Positions 1-9,952 of a stretch of 64,000 bases of DNA are shown in pieces. A program made the position numbers and the translations under genes. The notes beneath the pieces were generated by a model. The model saw nothing but the letters and a program-made list of their open reading frames with translations, was not told where the DNA came from and ran no database searches. Source of the DNA: Shewanella nanhaiensis. Its GTDB lineage: Bacteria > Pseudomonadota > Gammaproteobacteria > Enterobacterales > Shewanellaceae. Within the stretch, counting starts at the first letter, position 1. Each line of letters opens with the position of its first letter. The DNA is taken from assembly GCF_019457885.1 (NCBI RefSeq), contig NZ_JAHZST010000006.1, positions 267,969-331,968 on the forward strand, in the 5' to 3' direction.

Positions 1-1
1 G

Positions 2-565
2 GTGTTCCAGTTAGATAACCGCGGCTCGGCTCATCGTGGCACTCAATTTGAGCATGTGATCTATCAACACCTTGGTGAAGCGGAAGTGAATGACCAAAAA
101 GCCGGTGTCGATTATCTAAGAACGCTGCCTTATGTCGCTGGTGATAAGATTGCACTTTATGGCCACAGTTATGGTGGTTATATGGCCCTGATGGGACTGT
201 TTAAAGCTCCTGATTATTTCAAAGCCGCCATCTCTGGTGCGCCAGTCACCGATTGGGCTCTGTATGACACTCATTATACTGAGCGTTACTTGGGGCATCC
301 TGAACAGAATGCCAAAGGTTATGAAGCCAGTAGTGTATTTCCCTATGTTAAAAACTATCAGTCGGGTCTATTGATGTATCACGGCATGGCCGATGACAAT
401 GTGTTATTTGAGAACAGTACTAAGGTCTATAAAGCCTTGCAGGATGAGGGCAAGTTGTTCCAGATGATTGATTATCCAGGCTCTAAGCACTCTATGCGTG
501 GAGAGAAGGTGAGAACTCACCTATATCGCTCATTGGCTGATTTTTTAGAGCGAGAGTTGATGTAG
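2..565 (+). CDS. S9 family prolyl oligopeptidase/dipeptidyl peptidase, C-terminal part
   Basis: This is the 3' end of a gene that enters the window from the left; only 187 residues are visible, so the first codon here is not the true start. It is the alpha/beta-hydrolase catalytic domain of an S9 (DPP IV-like) serine peptidase. The nucleophile Ser is in GHSYGGY at about residue 56, the Asp lies in the ADDN motif (about 131) and the His in SKHSM (about 163), so the triad is complete. Family members release dipeptides or cut small peptides after proline, usually in the periplasm. The two secreted proteases downstream suggest shared peptide nutrition, but a gap of over 500 bp argues against one operon. 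The family call is strong; exact specificity is not visible. Confidence 0.88.
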   Translation: MFQLDNRGSAHRGTQFEHVIYQHLGEAEVNDQKAGVDYLRTLPYVAGDKIALYGHSYGGYMALMGLFKAPDYFKAAISGAPVTDWALYDTHYTERYLGHPEQNAKGYEASSVFPYVKNYQSGLLMYHGMADDNVLFENSTKVYKALQDEGKLFQMIDYPGSKHSMRGEKVRTHLYRSLADFLERELM

Positions 566-1107
566 AGGTTAGCTTGGAAGTCTTAGGATACTCCTCTTAG
601 TTTATAGGTAACTTCAAGTATCAGAGCGCTAGAAGTTACCTCTTCAAGAGTTGTGATGCTTAAATGGTGTCCAGTCAGTCTGTACTATCTGCACCATTTA
701 GGTAATGTATTTGCGAGTTACCCTGATTTAGATCGCTCAAACAATAAGCCCGTAGAGGGGAAGACGTCTGTAGCGTCAAATTAAGAAAAACTCAATGCCA
801 GTAACTAATTCATCTAACTAATACTTTTTTATTCCGTTATTTCCTATAGGTTATAAAACCTGACTCCTCTGATTATTAGTAACCCAAAGTTTACGCTGTT
901 TGCTTCTTTGTTGTTTTTGTGAAGTGTAAATGTTTCGTCTTTGTTTGTTTAAGTGTCTTTTTTTGTGCTAAAAACGTTGATTCCTTGGTGTGTTCTACTA
1001 AGGATTTTCCTTTAACTTAGTATTTCTTCGGGATAAGAGGGGAGCTGAGTTGGTAGTAGTAAATATGGAATATAACAAAACACTATAAAGTGTTAAGGAA
1101 TTGACAA
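566..1107. other. Intergenic region upstream of the S8 protease
   Basis: No gene is seen in this 540 bp. An inverted repeat with 10-bp arms (606-615 and 632-641, 16-nt loop) lies about 40 bp after the S9 stop and may be its transcript end, though it has no T tract. The last 230 bp before the protease are strongly T/G-rich on the + strand, as is the region before the M36 protease. The ribosome binding site AAGGA at about 1095 serves the GTG start at 1108. Confidence 0.5.
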
Positions 1108-4100
1108 GTGAAAACTCAAATCGCAATTGCAGTGTCTACTGCGCTACTCTCCATGTCTGTCAATGCTGCAGGGCATCCATACAGTGAGAACAATGCAGTG
1201 TTATCTAAATCAGCTGAAGTTAGAGCACAGATCCCCACTGTAGACTCTAAGTCAGATACACGAAATCAAGTGGTACGTACCCATGCTGTGTTTACTCCAG
1301 AGGCTAACCTAGGCTCGGGAATTCATAGATACTTTGTACGTCTAATTGAAAATCCAGTTGCTCTTTATCAAGGTGGAATCGAAGGCTATAAAGCAACGTC
1401 TTCTGATAGCGTTAAAGGTAAAAGTAGAAAACTAGATGTAAACAGTAAAAGTGTTAAGTCATACCGCTCTTTTCTGAACTCTCGTCAAGACAGTGTTATT
1501 GCTAAAGCAACCTCTTTACTAGGGGAGCTGAATATAAAGCAAAGAACAACACTTGCTTATAACGGTATGGTTGTTGAGATGACCCAAGCTCAAGCGGCTA
1601 AGTTGTCTAAAGTTGCTGGTATTGCGAATATTCAAAGGGAAGTTCTGCGCAAAACCATGACAGATTCAGGTCCAGCGATAATTAAAGCGCCCGCAGTATG
1701 GAGTGGTGAAGCAACGGGAACTGCGAGTCAAGGTGAGGGGATGATTGTTGGTATCATAGATACAGGTATCAATGCAGATCACCCATCTTTTGCTGATATT
1801 GGTGGTGATGATTACGATCACACGAACCCATGGGGTCAAGGTACTTACTCTGGTGATTGTGCTGGAGACTTCCCTGAGCTTTGTAATGATAAGTTGATTG
1901 GTGTACATAGTTGGCCTGCCGTAACCGATGAGTATTTAGACTATGATCTGGATGTTCCACCAAACGGTGAAGATCACAATGGTCATGGTTCACATACCGC
2001 TGGTACAACAGCTGGTAACGTACTTAAAGATGTTAATGTGCCAGATGTTGATGGTGGAGAGACTGGTGTTGTATTTGAATCTATGTCAGGTGTTGCGCCA
2101 CACGCAAACATAGTCTCCTATCAGGTATGTCTTCCAGGCGAGGATGATGATATTGGATTTGCAGGTTGTCTACCTTCATTAACCGTTCTTGCAGTTGAGC
2201 ATGCAATTGAAAACGGTGTCGATGCACTTAACTACTCTATTGGTGGTGGTTCTAGAAACCCATGGAATAGTGCTGATGCATTAGCTTTTTTATCTGCACG
2301 TAAAGCGGGTATACACGTTGCCACTTCTGCTGGTAATGATGGTCCAGGTCCAGAAACTGTAGGTTCACCAGGTGATGCACCTTGGCTAACGACCGTTGCT
2401 GCTTATACCCATGACAGAGATTTTTCTGACAAAACCGTTGGTAGCTTTACTGGTGGTGATACAGAGGCGCCTAAAGATCTGACTGGTAAGGCGATGACTG
2501 GAGCTGTTACTGGCTCAATCGTCTATGCCGGAAGCTTTGATAATGGAAATGATCCTGATAACGATCCTGCCCAGTGTTTGGAGCCATTTCCTGAAAACAC
2601 ATTTGCAGCTGACACTATAGTTGTCTGTGATCGTGGTGAAATTGCTCGTGTTGATAAGGGCCGTCATGTGAAAGCGGGTGGTGCTGCTGGTTTGGTTTTG
2701 GCTAACATACATGGAGAAGATGAGGCAACAAACGTTGTTGCTGATGCTCATGTATTACCCGCCATTCATATTGATGCTGATGACGGTGATATGCTACGCG
2801 CTTGGTTAGCAAGTGGTACTGGACATCAAGCTAGTATTACGGGCACTAAAGTTGTTCATGACGATGAATTTGCTCGAATCGCTGCAGGTTTTACTTCTCG
2901 TGGTCCAAATAAGTCTGTACCAGATGTGATTGCACCATCAATTGCAGCTCCCGGTGTTAGTATTTTTGCCGCTTATGCTGACGATCAATCAGATGCTTTC
3001 AAACAGTTTCCTGATCCGAATGATTATGGCTTCTTAAGTGGAACTTCGATGGCAAGTCCACATATTGCAGGTGCGTTAACTTTACTTGCAGGCATTCACC
3101 CTGAATGGACTCCTGCTGAAGTTCAATCTGCGCTAATGATGACTGCAAACCAAGCCACATTTAAAGAGGATGGTGAAACTCCATCAGACTTCTTTGATAT
3201 GGGAGCTGGTTATGCAGATATAGAGGCCGCGGCTAAATCAGGTCTAGTCATGGATGAGACCTATGTTAATTATGTGAAAGCTGATCCAGGGTTAAATGGA
3301 CAACCTTCACAGATTAATTTACCAACTATGGCTAATGCTAAGTGTGTGGGTGAATGTACTTGGACTCGTACTGTTAAGGCGACTAAAGCTGGAACATGGA
3401 GCGCTAGTACCCTTGGAGTTACCGATGGTTTAGCACTTAGCGTATCTCCTGCTAGTTTTGAGTTAGAAGCAGGCGAAACACAAGATCTAACAATCACGGC
3501 TGATGTGTCCGCTGCAAGTGCTGGCTGGAATTTTGCTAATATTAAGCTTGTTGCTTCCGGTATGCCAGAAGTTAAATTGCCTGTAGCCGTTATGAGTAAT
3601 GGTAATAATTTACCTGCTAGTGTATCGATTACTGCAGGTCGAACCGAAGGTAGCATGACTTATACGGGGTTTGTTGCAAGCGAGCTATCGGCTATTACAG
3701 CTGGAGTTTATGATAAAGCTTCTAACTTGATTGAACCAACAACAGTTTCTGTACCTGAAGATGACTTTGAGGTAGTTGTAGTTGAATTTGATGAAGTTGT
3801 TCCTAATGTTATATTTTCTACTTCTTCTGAGACCGCTCCGGATGTGGATTTGCGTATTTTTAATGGCACTTTCACTAAAATAGGAAGCAGCGGTGGGCCT
3901 GATTCTGATGAGTCTGTTTCATTTACTAATTTACCAGCAGGTACATACTACATAGTCGTTGATGGTTATAAAGCCTCTACTCCAGGTGGTTCAGATGACG
4001 TAACAGTAAAAGTCACTTCTGTCGTGGCTGATGAAGCATCATTGAGTGATGATGTATCTGTTAAAGTATCTGAAGATGAAGGAGAGTTTAGCCTCACTTT

Positions 4101-4905
4101 TGATTGGGATACTGATAAGAGCTCTTCAGGTATTCTTATTCTTGAGTCTGGCGATAAGAGTGCTATGTTGCAAGTTCCTTATAGCTTAGTTCGTAAGGAT
4201 GATGTCACTCATATCACCAATTTATCTGATGCTATGACTGCTGGTGAAGCGAGTCGAGTTAGCTTTGATGTTGAGCCTAACTTCTCTGATGAAGATAGGG
4301 AATACACATTTACAGCTCAGATGTCAGCAGGTCACAAGGTTGATAATATCTCTAACGATGGTTCTCATGAAGGAAATACGATCACTTGGAGTGTGACTCA
4401 AGCTGCAGCTTCCGGCGAAAGCCTTTCTGTTGGTTTTGACTTAATACCAACGAAAGCGGGTGATGCATATGCACTGAAATTAACTAACGAACTTGGCTCT
4501 GATGTAATTGAAGAGACCATTAAATTTGGTGTGATGGAAGTTGCACCTGTTGCCATGATTGACGCTCCTACGAGTGTTACGGATAGCGCAATGATCACGC
4601 TAGATGGGAGTGCATCTTATGACGGGAATGATGATGAATTGACCTATCAGTGGAAACAAACTGGTGGTGCTTATGTTGATCTAGGAGCCAATAGTCAGAG
4701 TGTTACTTTTGATGCTCCTGAGGTGAATGGTCAAAGTACAGTTTTATCATTTGAGTTAACCGTTTCTGATGGTAATGGAAATTCTGATACCTCAATGACG
4801 ACTGTTACCGTAAGAGAAACGCCAGATTTTGGTGGTGGGTCTATGGGATGGATTGCAACCTTGTTACTTCCGCTTGTTTGGATGAGACGTAAGCTCCGTG
4901 GTTGA
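1108..4905 (+). CDS. Secreted S8 subtilisin-like serine protease with PA and PKD-like domains and GlyGly-CTERM-type tail
   Basis: A 1265-residue exported protease starting at GTG (SD AAGGA, 8 nt upstream). A signal peptide (about 1-20) is followed by an inhibitor-like propeptide and a subtilase domain with Asp218 in IIDTGI, His293 in GHGSHTAG and Ser647 in SGTSMASPH. A PA domain is inserted between His and Ser (about 455-590). The C-terminal half holds beta-sandwich regions, a PPC-like stretch at about 905-985 and a PKD/Ig-like domain at about 1155-1240. The tail is a Gly-rich motif (GGGSMGW), a hydrophobic segment and Arg-rich end, the layout of GlyGly-CTERM proteins that are processed by rhombosortase and handled by type II secretion. 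Likely a surface or extracellular protease for protein degradation. It has its own terminator, so it is probably monocistronic. Confidence 0.93.
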   Translation: MKTQIAIAVSTALLSMSVNAAGHPYSENNAVLSKSAEVRAQIPTVDSKSDTRNQVVRTHAVFTPEANLGSGIHRYFVRLIENPVALYQGGIEGYKATSSDSVKGKSRKLDVNSKSVKSYRSFLNSRQDSVIAKATSLLGELNIKQRTTLAYNGMVVEMTQAQAAKLSKVAGIANIQREVLRKTMTDSGPAIIKAPAVWSGEATGTASQGEGMIVGIIDTGINADHPSFADIGGDDYDHTNPWGQGTYSGDCAGDFPELCNDKLIGVHSWPAVTDEYLDYDLDVPPNGEDHNGHGSHTAGTTAGNVLKDVNVPDVDGGETGVVFESMSGVAPHANIVSYQVCLPGEDDDIGFAGCLPSLTVLAVEHAIENGVDALNYSIGGGSRNPWNSADALAFLSARKAGIHVATSAGNDGPGPETVGSPGDAPWLTTVAAYTHDRDFSDKTVGSFTGGDTEAPKDLTGKAMTGAVTGSIVYAGSFDNGNDPDNDPAQCLEPFPENTFAADTIVVCDRGEIARVDKGRHVKAGGAAGLVLANIHGEDEATNVVADAHVLPAIHIDADDGDMLRAWLASGTGHQASITGTKVVHDDEFARIAAGFTSRGPNKSVPDVIAPSIAAPGVSIFAAYADDQSDAFKQFPDPNDYGFLSGTSMASPHIAGALTLLAGIHPEWTPAEVQSALMMTANQATFKEDGETPSDFFDMGAGYADIEAAAKSGLVMDETYVNYVKADPGLNGQPSQINLPTMANAKCVGECTWTRTVKATKAGTWSASTLGVTDGLALSVSPASFELEAGETQDLTITADVSAASAGWNFANIKLVASGMPEVKLPVAVMSNGNNLPASVSITAGRTEGSMTYTGFVASELSAITAGVYDKASNLIEPTTVSVPEDDFEVVVVEFDEVVPNVIFSTSSETAPDVDLRIFNGTFTKIGSSGGPDSDESVSFTNLPAGTYYIVVDGYKASTPGGSDDVTVKVTSVVADEASLSDDVSVKVSEDEGEFSLTFDWDTDKSSSGILILESGDKSAMLQVPYSLVRKDDVTHITNLSDAMTAGEASRVSFDVEPNFSDEDREYTFTAQMSAGHKVDNISNDGSHEGNTITWSVTQAAASGESLSVGFDLIPTKAGDAYALKLTNELGSDVIEETIKFGVMEVAPVAMIDAPTSVTDSAMITLDGSASYDGNDDELTYQWKQTGGAYVDLGANSQSVTFDAPEVNGQSTVLSFELTVSDGNGNSDTSMTTVTVRETPDFGGGSMGWIATLLLPLVWMRRKLRG

Positions 4906-4924
4906 TAATATTAAGTAATCTAAT

Positions 4925-4953
4925 AAAAGGCTAACGAATGTTAGCCTTTTTCA
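4925..4953 (+). terminator. Rho-independent terminator of the S8 protease
   Basis: An 11-bp perfect stem (AAAAGGCTAAC / GTTAGCCTTTT) with a GAAT loop and a T-run lies 20 bp after the protease stop codon. The A-run on its left side could make it work on both strands. Confidence 0.85.
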
Positions 4954-5215
4954 TTTATATGCTTTGCGTTATGTTAGCTGTAATGTGCCAGTTCTGTATT
5001 TTTAGTTTCTTTAAATTAATCACTACTTAAGATACTGTAAACTTGAAGTGCCAAATGTTAGGTAATGAAGTTCAAGTTTTTATTTAGACCTAATTCATCT
5101 CTGGTGTCTAGTGGATACATGTATTAATCCCCCTTTTAAAACCAGTACCTTATCTATTTTTGACATTTTTCATTTCGAACGCTTAAACTTTTTGCGGCTT
5201 TGTTGCCTCTTTGTG

Positions 5216-5317
5216 TTGTTCACCTCTATTTGTTTAACATTGTGTTCACTTTGTGGTACAAGTTGTTCACGCCTCTTGGATAAATAGAGGTGAAAATAAT
5301 AAATAGAGGATATAAGG
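5216..5317 (+). promoter_or_regulatory. Repeat-rich leader/promoter region of the M36 protease
   Basis: Three copies of GTTCAC occur at 5218, 5244 and 5265. A perfect 13-bp inverted repeat (TTCACCTCTATTT at 5219-5231, its complement at 5282-5294) encloses 50 bp. The word AAATAGAGG is repeated at 5282 and 5301, just before the SD (AAGGA at 5314) and the ATG at 5325. This could be a regulator-binding array, a long leader hairpin, or both. No family was recognised. The rest of the 420-bp gap, 4954-5215, shows nothing clear. Confidence 0.5.
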
Positions 5318-5324
5318 ACTAAAC

Positions 5325-8300
5325 ATGAACTTTAATAAAACAGTGATAGCCACAGTTATTGGTACTGCGCTAGCAGGCGTCACACTAAGTGCGTCAAGTG
5401 GTGATTTTAAAACCGCCCCCAATTATAAATCATTTGATAATGCTCAAGTTATAAAAAAACAAAATCAACAAACTAATGTAGCTACAGCAAGTGGAATGAG
5501 TAACCAATATGATGCTCAATTAGGTAAAACGACTTTTAGATGGGCGGGTAAAAACCAGTCCGTTCCAAGTTTAGGCGCTGTCTCGCTAGAGAATAAAGTT
5601 TCACATGCTGCAGATTATTACTTAGGCCAATTGACGGGATTTTCATCTTCTAAAGGCGGTGTCGCCCAATCTGTTTTAGTTAATACTCATGATTTAGGCC
5701 GTGGTTCAATTATTGCGAAATACAAGCAAGAAGTGTCTGGTGTAGAAGTCTTTAATCGTGAGTTTAATATCATGATGGATAGGAAGTTTAATCTGGTTGC
5801 GTCATCAGGTTATTTTGCTTCTCAAAGAGCGGCTACAACTGTTACTTCAGCAATTAAAGATATCGAGGGTGCATTTGGAGATGCATCTGAGTCGATCAGT
5901 GCAGCATTTAGTGCTATGGGAGGAGATAAGGGCTCTGTGACACTCAGTGCCCAGCCTTCAAGTGGTAAGTATGAAAAGTTTACTGTTACGAACATGGCTA
6001 CGGATAAAATCTTGGTAGGTGAGCCTAGAGCTAAAAAAGTTTTCTTCGAGCATAAAAATAAACTGGTTGCAGCGCATTATGTTGAAATTGAAACTGGTGC
6101 GAGCGATAGCCGTGAATCGGAATATTTCAGCTACGTCATCTCTGCAAAAACAGGGGAAATTTTATTTAAGAAGAATCTAACAAGTCACGCAGCTGATTTT
6201 AATTATCGTATATATGCGGATGAAGATGGCAAACCATGGGATAGCCCTCACGGTAATGTTATGCCAGCCCCTGAAGGAAGCGATGTTGATGCTTACTTAA
6301 CAGCACCTTACTTAGATGCGCCAATGGTAACGTTAACTCATGGGCCGATAAGTACCATGGATCCTTGGTTAGCTGATGATGCAACTTCGACTATGGGTAA
6401 TAACGTGACAGCATATGTTGATGCTATTGCACCGCAGGGATTAACTAATGGTGATTATCTAGCTGAAACTACGAGCAGTAATACATTTGATTACAAATAT
6501 GATGATAGTGAGGCAGAGTATTCAGTAAATAATCGTAAGGCTGCGATTGTTAACTTGTTCCTGATGAATAACTATCTGCATGATGACTATTATGATCATG
6601 GTTTCGATGAAGCATCGGGTAATGCACAGGCGTTAAACTATGATCGTGGTGGTGTGGAGGGAGATGCGCTTAATGTTGAAGTGCAAGATAACTCTGGCTT
6701 TAACAATGCAAATATGAGTACACCAGCTGATGGTGGCTCGCCACGTATGCAGATGTATTTATGGGAAACGACTCAAGCAGTAAATGGCGTTGATTTTGGC
6801 GTAACAGCAACATCTCATGCATCTATCGGCATGTTAGAAGATTTAGGCTTTGCAGGTTTTGGCCCTGATGTATTCGAAGTTTCAGGGGATTTAATTCGAC
6901 TTGTTGATGCTACCGATCCAATTAATGATGGGTGTGAAGCAGCGACAAATGGTGCTGATCTCGCAGGTAAGATTGCAATTATTGATCGAGGTGCTTGTAA
7001 CTTTACTCAAAAAGTTAAAAATGCTCAGGATGCTGGCTCTATTGCTGTGATTATAGCCAATAATAAAGATGGTGATGCAACAATAACCATGGGGGGAAGT
7101 GATGACACTATCACTATCCCAAGTATGATGGTTTCTCAAAACGAAGGTGCTGCAATTTATGCACTTTTAGATGCGGATGAAACTGTAACAGTCAATATAT
7201 TCAAAAATGATCTATCGAGAGTATTTAAAGATAGTTCATGGGATAACGCTATTGTTGCTCATGAGTGGGGCCACTACATCAGTAACCGCTTAGTAGGTAA
7301 TGGTTCAGGACTTAGCAGTAATCAGGCTCGTTCAATGGGCGAAGGTTTTGGTGACTTCCATGCTTTACTCTTTGGCTCTGAAGAGGCGGATAATTTAGTT
7401 ACTGGTAATGAAAACTATGCTGGAAGCTATGGTGATACTACCTATGTTGCTAGTTTTGTTAATGGTATTCGTCAATTCCCATACTCTACTAATATGGATA
7501 TTAATCCGTCGACATTTGCTTATGTTGAAACTAATCCTCAAGTACATGGCTCAGGCTCGGTTTATGGGGTTATGTTATGGGATGCATTTATTGGTTTAGT
7601 TAATGATGAACGTCATACGTTTGATGAAGCTAAAGATTTAATGAAGGATTATCTTGTAGCTGGGTATAAGATGATGCCTATGGCTCCAACCTTTACCGAA
7701 GGTCGAGATGCATTATTAGCGGCAGCCTACGCAAATGATGAAGATGATTATAAAGTTATTCTTGGTGCATTTGCACGTCGTGGTATGGGATTAGGTGCAA
7801 AATCACCGAGTCGTTTTTCAACAGACCATGCAGGTGTTGTTGAATCATATAAAACTGATTTAGCGACTTATACAGTGGCTGAGCATGAGTTAGATACTAA
7901 TTATGAAGGTATGACTGTCGGTTACTGCTCAAGTGATAACATTCTAGATAAAGGCGAAACAGGTACTGTTAGCTTTACCATTCAAAATGGTGGTAACCAA
8001 GCGTTAACGGGCCTTACTGGCGAAATTGTTGTGGAAAGCGATCATGATGTTACTTTTGCCAATGAAGGTATGGTTACATTTGATGATGTTGCTCTGTTTG
8101 GGTCAACGACTAGCTCTCCAATTGAGTTTACACTTAATGAAGCCGCTACTGGTGATGAATTAGTACTTAAGTTTGTGCCAGAACTTGTTGAAGGTATGGA
8201 AGCCGATGAATATATGCTTTCTACAACAGTTAATGTGGACTTTGAAACTCGTGAGTTAGTTGGAAGTACTCAGTATGAGGACTTAAATACGCTCTCTAGA

Positions 8301-9263
8301 TTGAATGACTTCACTGAAACCGTTATAGCTGGCGGTGATATGGCCAAGGGAACATTTGGCCTAGATCAGTGGAATGCCACTGATGGATTGATCTCTGGAA
8401 CTGGTAATAGTTTCACATCAGATGTCGGGTACGAAACACGCCCAACATCTGTTGGCTTTGATGGGGAGTTTACAGTTAGCTTCTGGCATCTATATAACCT
8501 AGAAGAAGGTTATGATGGAGCAGTTGTTGAGGTTAGTGTTAATGGTGGTGACTGGGTTGATGTTACCGACATGGGGGCGACCTTTACAGGTGATGGTTAT
8601 ACTGATACAGGCCTTGATAACACGGAAGCGGCTATTGCTGGTCGTGAGACATTCTCTGGATTCAACTATGGATGGGAAACAATTAACTTTGGCGAGAGTT
8701 TAAATGGTAACCAAGTTCAATTCCGTTTCCGTATTGCGACAGATTCAGCTGTAGTTCCAGATCCAGTGTCTGGTTTTGCTTCAGGTTGGTACATTGATGA
8801 CATTACCTTCACCAATACACAGACAAGCTTATTTTCTGATGTTGTCGCTGGTGACACATTTGCATGTGATAACCGCTTGCCTAGTGTAACAACAAGTGCG
8901 AGTGCTGAAAGTGTAAATGAAGGTGAAGCTGTAACATTAACTTCTGTGACTGTCGATCCAAATGCTAATGATACCCATACATATGCATGGACACAGACAT
9001 CAGGAACTACTGCCACATTAACGGGTGCAGATACAAGTGAAGTGAGCTTTACGGCTCCTGACGTTAGTGGTGATGAAACTCTAGAGTTTTCTGTAACAGT
9101 AAATGATGGAACTGGAGATGTTGTCTCTACTGTAAGCGTTCAGGTGAAGGATATACCTGAGGTTGTGCCGCCAAAAGAGCCTTTAGCCAAAGGTTCAGGC
9201 GGTTCTACAGGTTTACTTACTCTGTTATTACTTCCGTTGGCGCTTCTTCGTCGTCGTAAGTAA
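5325..9263 (+). CDS. Secreted M36 (fungalysin-type) zinc metalloprotease with PA and PKD-like domains and GlyGly-CTERM-type tail
   Basis: A 1312-residue exported protease. A signal peptide (about 1-23) precedes an FTP/PepSY-like propeptide (about 60-285) and the M36 catalytic domain. The zinc site is HEWGH at 646-650, with the third ligand probably Glu673 in GEGFGD. A PA domain (about 510-625) is inserted just before the zinc helix, as in Shewanella/Vibrio members of the family. C-terminal regions include a jelly-roll-like segment (about 990-1180) and a PKD/Ig-like domain (about 1185-1285). The tail has a Gly/Ser-rich motif (GSGGSTG), a Leu-rich segment and RRRK, a GlyGly-CTERM-type sorting signal like that of the S8 protease upstream. 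It probably acts at the cell surface or outside the cell on proteins. It stands alone between two strong terminators. Confidence 0.93.
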   Translation: MNFNKTVIATVIGTALAGVTLSASSGDFKTAPNYKSFDNAQVIKKQNQQTNVATASGMSNQYDAQLGKTTFRWAGKNQSVPSLGAVSLENKVSHAADYYLGQLTGFSSSKGGVAQSVLVNTHDLGRGSIIAKYKQEVSGVEVFNREFNIMMDRKFNLVASSGYFASQRAATTVTSAIKDIEGAFGDASESISAAFSAMGGDKGSVTLSAQPSSGKYEKFTVTNMATDKILVGEPRAKKVFFEHKNKLVAAHYVEIETGASDSRESEYFSYVISAKTGEILFKKNLTSHAADFNYRIYADEDGKPWDSPHGNVMPAPEGSDVDAYLTAPYLDAPMVTLTHGPISTMDPWLADDATSTMGNNVTAYVDAIAPQGLTNGDYLAETTSSNTFDYKYDDSEAEYSVNNRKAAIVNLFLMNNYLHDDYYDHGFDEASGNAQALNYDRGGVEGDALNVEVQDNSGFNNANMSTPADGGSPRMQMYLWETTQAVNGVDFGVTATSHASIGMLEDLGFAGFGPDVFEVSGDLIRLVDATDPINDGCEAATNGADLAGKIAIIDRGACNFTQKVKNAQDAGSIAVIIANNKDGDATITMGGSDDTITIPSMMVSQNEGAAIYALLDADETVTVNIFKNDLSRVFKDSSWDNAIVAHEWGHYISNRLVGNGSGLSSNQARSMGEGFGDFHALLFGSEEADNLVTGNENYAGSYGDTTYVASFVNGIRQFPYSTNMDINPSTFAYVETNPQVHGSGSVYGVMLWDAFIGLVNDERHTFDEAKDLMKDYLVAGYKMMPMAPTFTEGRDALLAAAYANDEDDYKVILGAFARRGMGLGAKSPSRFSTDHAGVVESYKTDLATYTVAEHELDTNYEGMTVGYCSSDNILDKGETGTVSFTIQNGGNQALTGLTGEIVVESDHDVTFANEGMVTFDDVALFGSTTSSPIEFTLNEAATGDELVLKFVPELVEGMEADEYMLSTTVNVDFETRELVGSTQYEDLNTLSRLNDFTETVIAGGDMAKGTFGLDQWNATDGLISGTGNSFTSDVGYETRPTSVGFDGEFTVSFWHLYNLEEGYDGAVVEVSVNGGDWVDVTDMGATFTGDGYTDTGLDNTEAAIAGRETFSGFNYGWETINFGESLNGNQVQFRFRIATDSAVVPDPVSGFASGWYIDDITFTNTQTSLFSDVVAGDTFACDNRLPSVTTSASAESVNEGEAVTLTSVTVDPNANDTHTYAWTQTSGTTATLTGADTSEVSFTAPDVSGDETLEFSVTVNDGTGDVVSTVSVQVKDIPEVVPPKEPLAKGSGGSTGLLTLLLLPLALLRRRK

Positions 9264-9279
9264 CACTTAAGCCTTAAAG

Positions 9280-9316
9280 AAAAGAGCCATAACCTATTAG
9301 GTTATGGCTCTTTTTT
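9280..9316. terminator. Bidirectional terminator between the M36 protease and the lipoprotein gene
   Basis: A near-perfect stem of about 15-16 bp around AAGAGCCATAACC / GGTTATGGCTCTT, with T-runs on both strands, sits between two convergent genes. Confidence 0.88.
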
Positions 9317-9348
9317 ATGTCTATGTTTTATGATTAACAGTCAAATAA

Positions 9349-9858
9349 TCAGTAACTCTGCGCAGTTGAAGCTCGACTGTAATCAATCTCAATTTCGACT
9401 CGAGAGAGTTCACTGTTTTTGAGTAAATTTGAATAAAGGTTATATAGATCTGTTTGATTTTTTATTGGAATTAATCGGTAGGTGTTTTTAGCTATTTTAT
9501 TCACTTTGTAATGGGTAGATAAACTTTCTGTTTTGGCTGTTGTGATAACGACAAAGCTTCCTTTTAAAACCCCTGATTCTGACATGATAGGGCTTGATAC
9601 CGAGCTTCCTTTCACTAAAACTTTAGCGTTAGAAGTGAATTTTTGATCATTTAATTGATAACTATAGGTTTTGTTCTGTGTCTTCTTATCTTGTTCAGTG
9701 ATAAGTAACTTCTTTTTATTAACAGCTTCATCTTTTGTTATGACTGTTGACGTGCTCGTTTCTACTGGCATTACACTTGGTGTTTCAGTTTTGTCGATTT
9801 TATCTGTTGAACATGCAGTAGAAAGTACTAACAGGGTACTCAACATGGCTTTTTTCAT
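9349..9858 (-). CDS. Small hypothetical lipoprotein
   Basis: About 169 residues from the ATG at 9858, which is preceded by AGGGA; the 19 codons upstream of it are not needed. The N-terminus MKKAMLSTLLVLSTACS has a lipobox (STAC), so the mature protein should be lipid-anchored. The rest is a Thr/Ser/Lys-rich linker followed by a beta-rich region without a recognised fold. No homologue was recognised. It is convergent to the M36 protease and is followed by the aspartoacylase-like gene on the same strand side, with no obvious functional link. Confidence 0.7.
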   Translation of the reverse strand: MKKAMLSTLLVLSTACSTDKIDKTETPSVMPVETSTSTVITKDEAVNKKKLLITEQDKKTQNKTYSYQLNDQKFTSNAKVLVKGSSVSSPIMSESGVLKGSFVVITTAKTESLSTHYKVNKIAKNTYRLIPIKNQTDLYNLYSNLLKNSELSRVEIEIDYSRASTAQSY

Positions 9859-9952
9859 AATAATCCCTATGTTGGCCGATATATTTATATTTTGCAGTAA
9901 ACATAATCGTAACATCTAGAGCTAGCCAATGTCTTGTTGCTAAATGACCCTG

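Noticed and set aside
3270..3656. 128-residue antisense ORF in the S8 protease
   Set aside because: It is opposite a clear protease frame and has the composition of a reverse-complement shadow.
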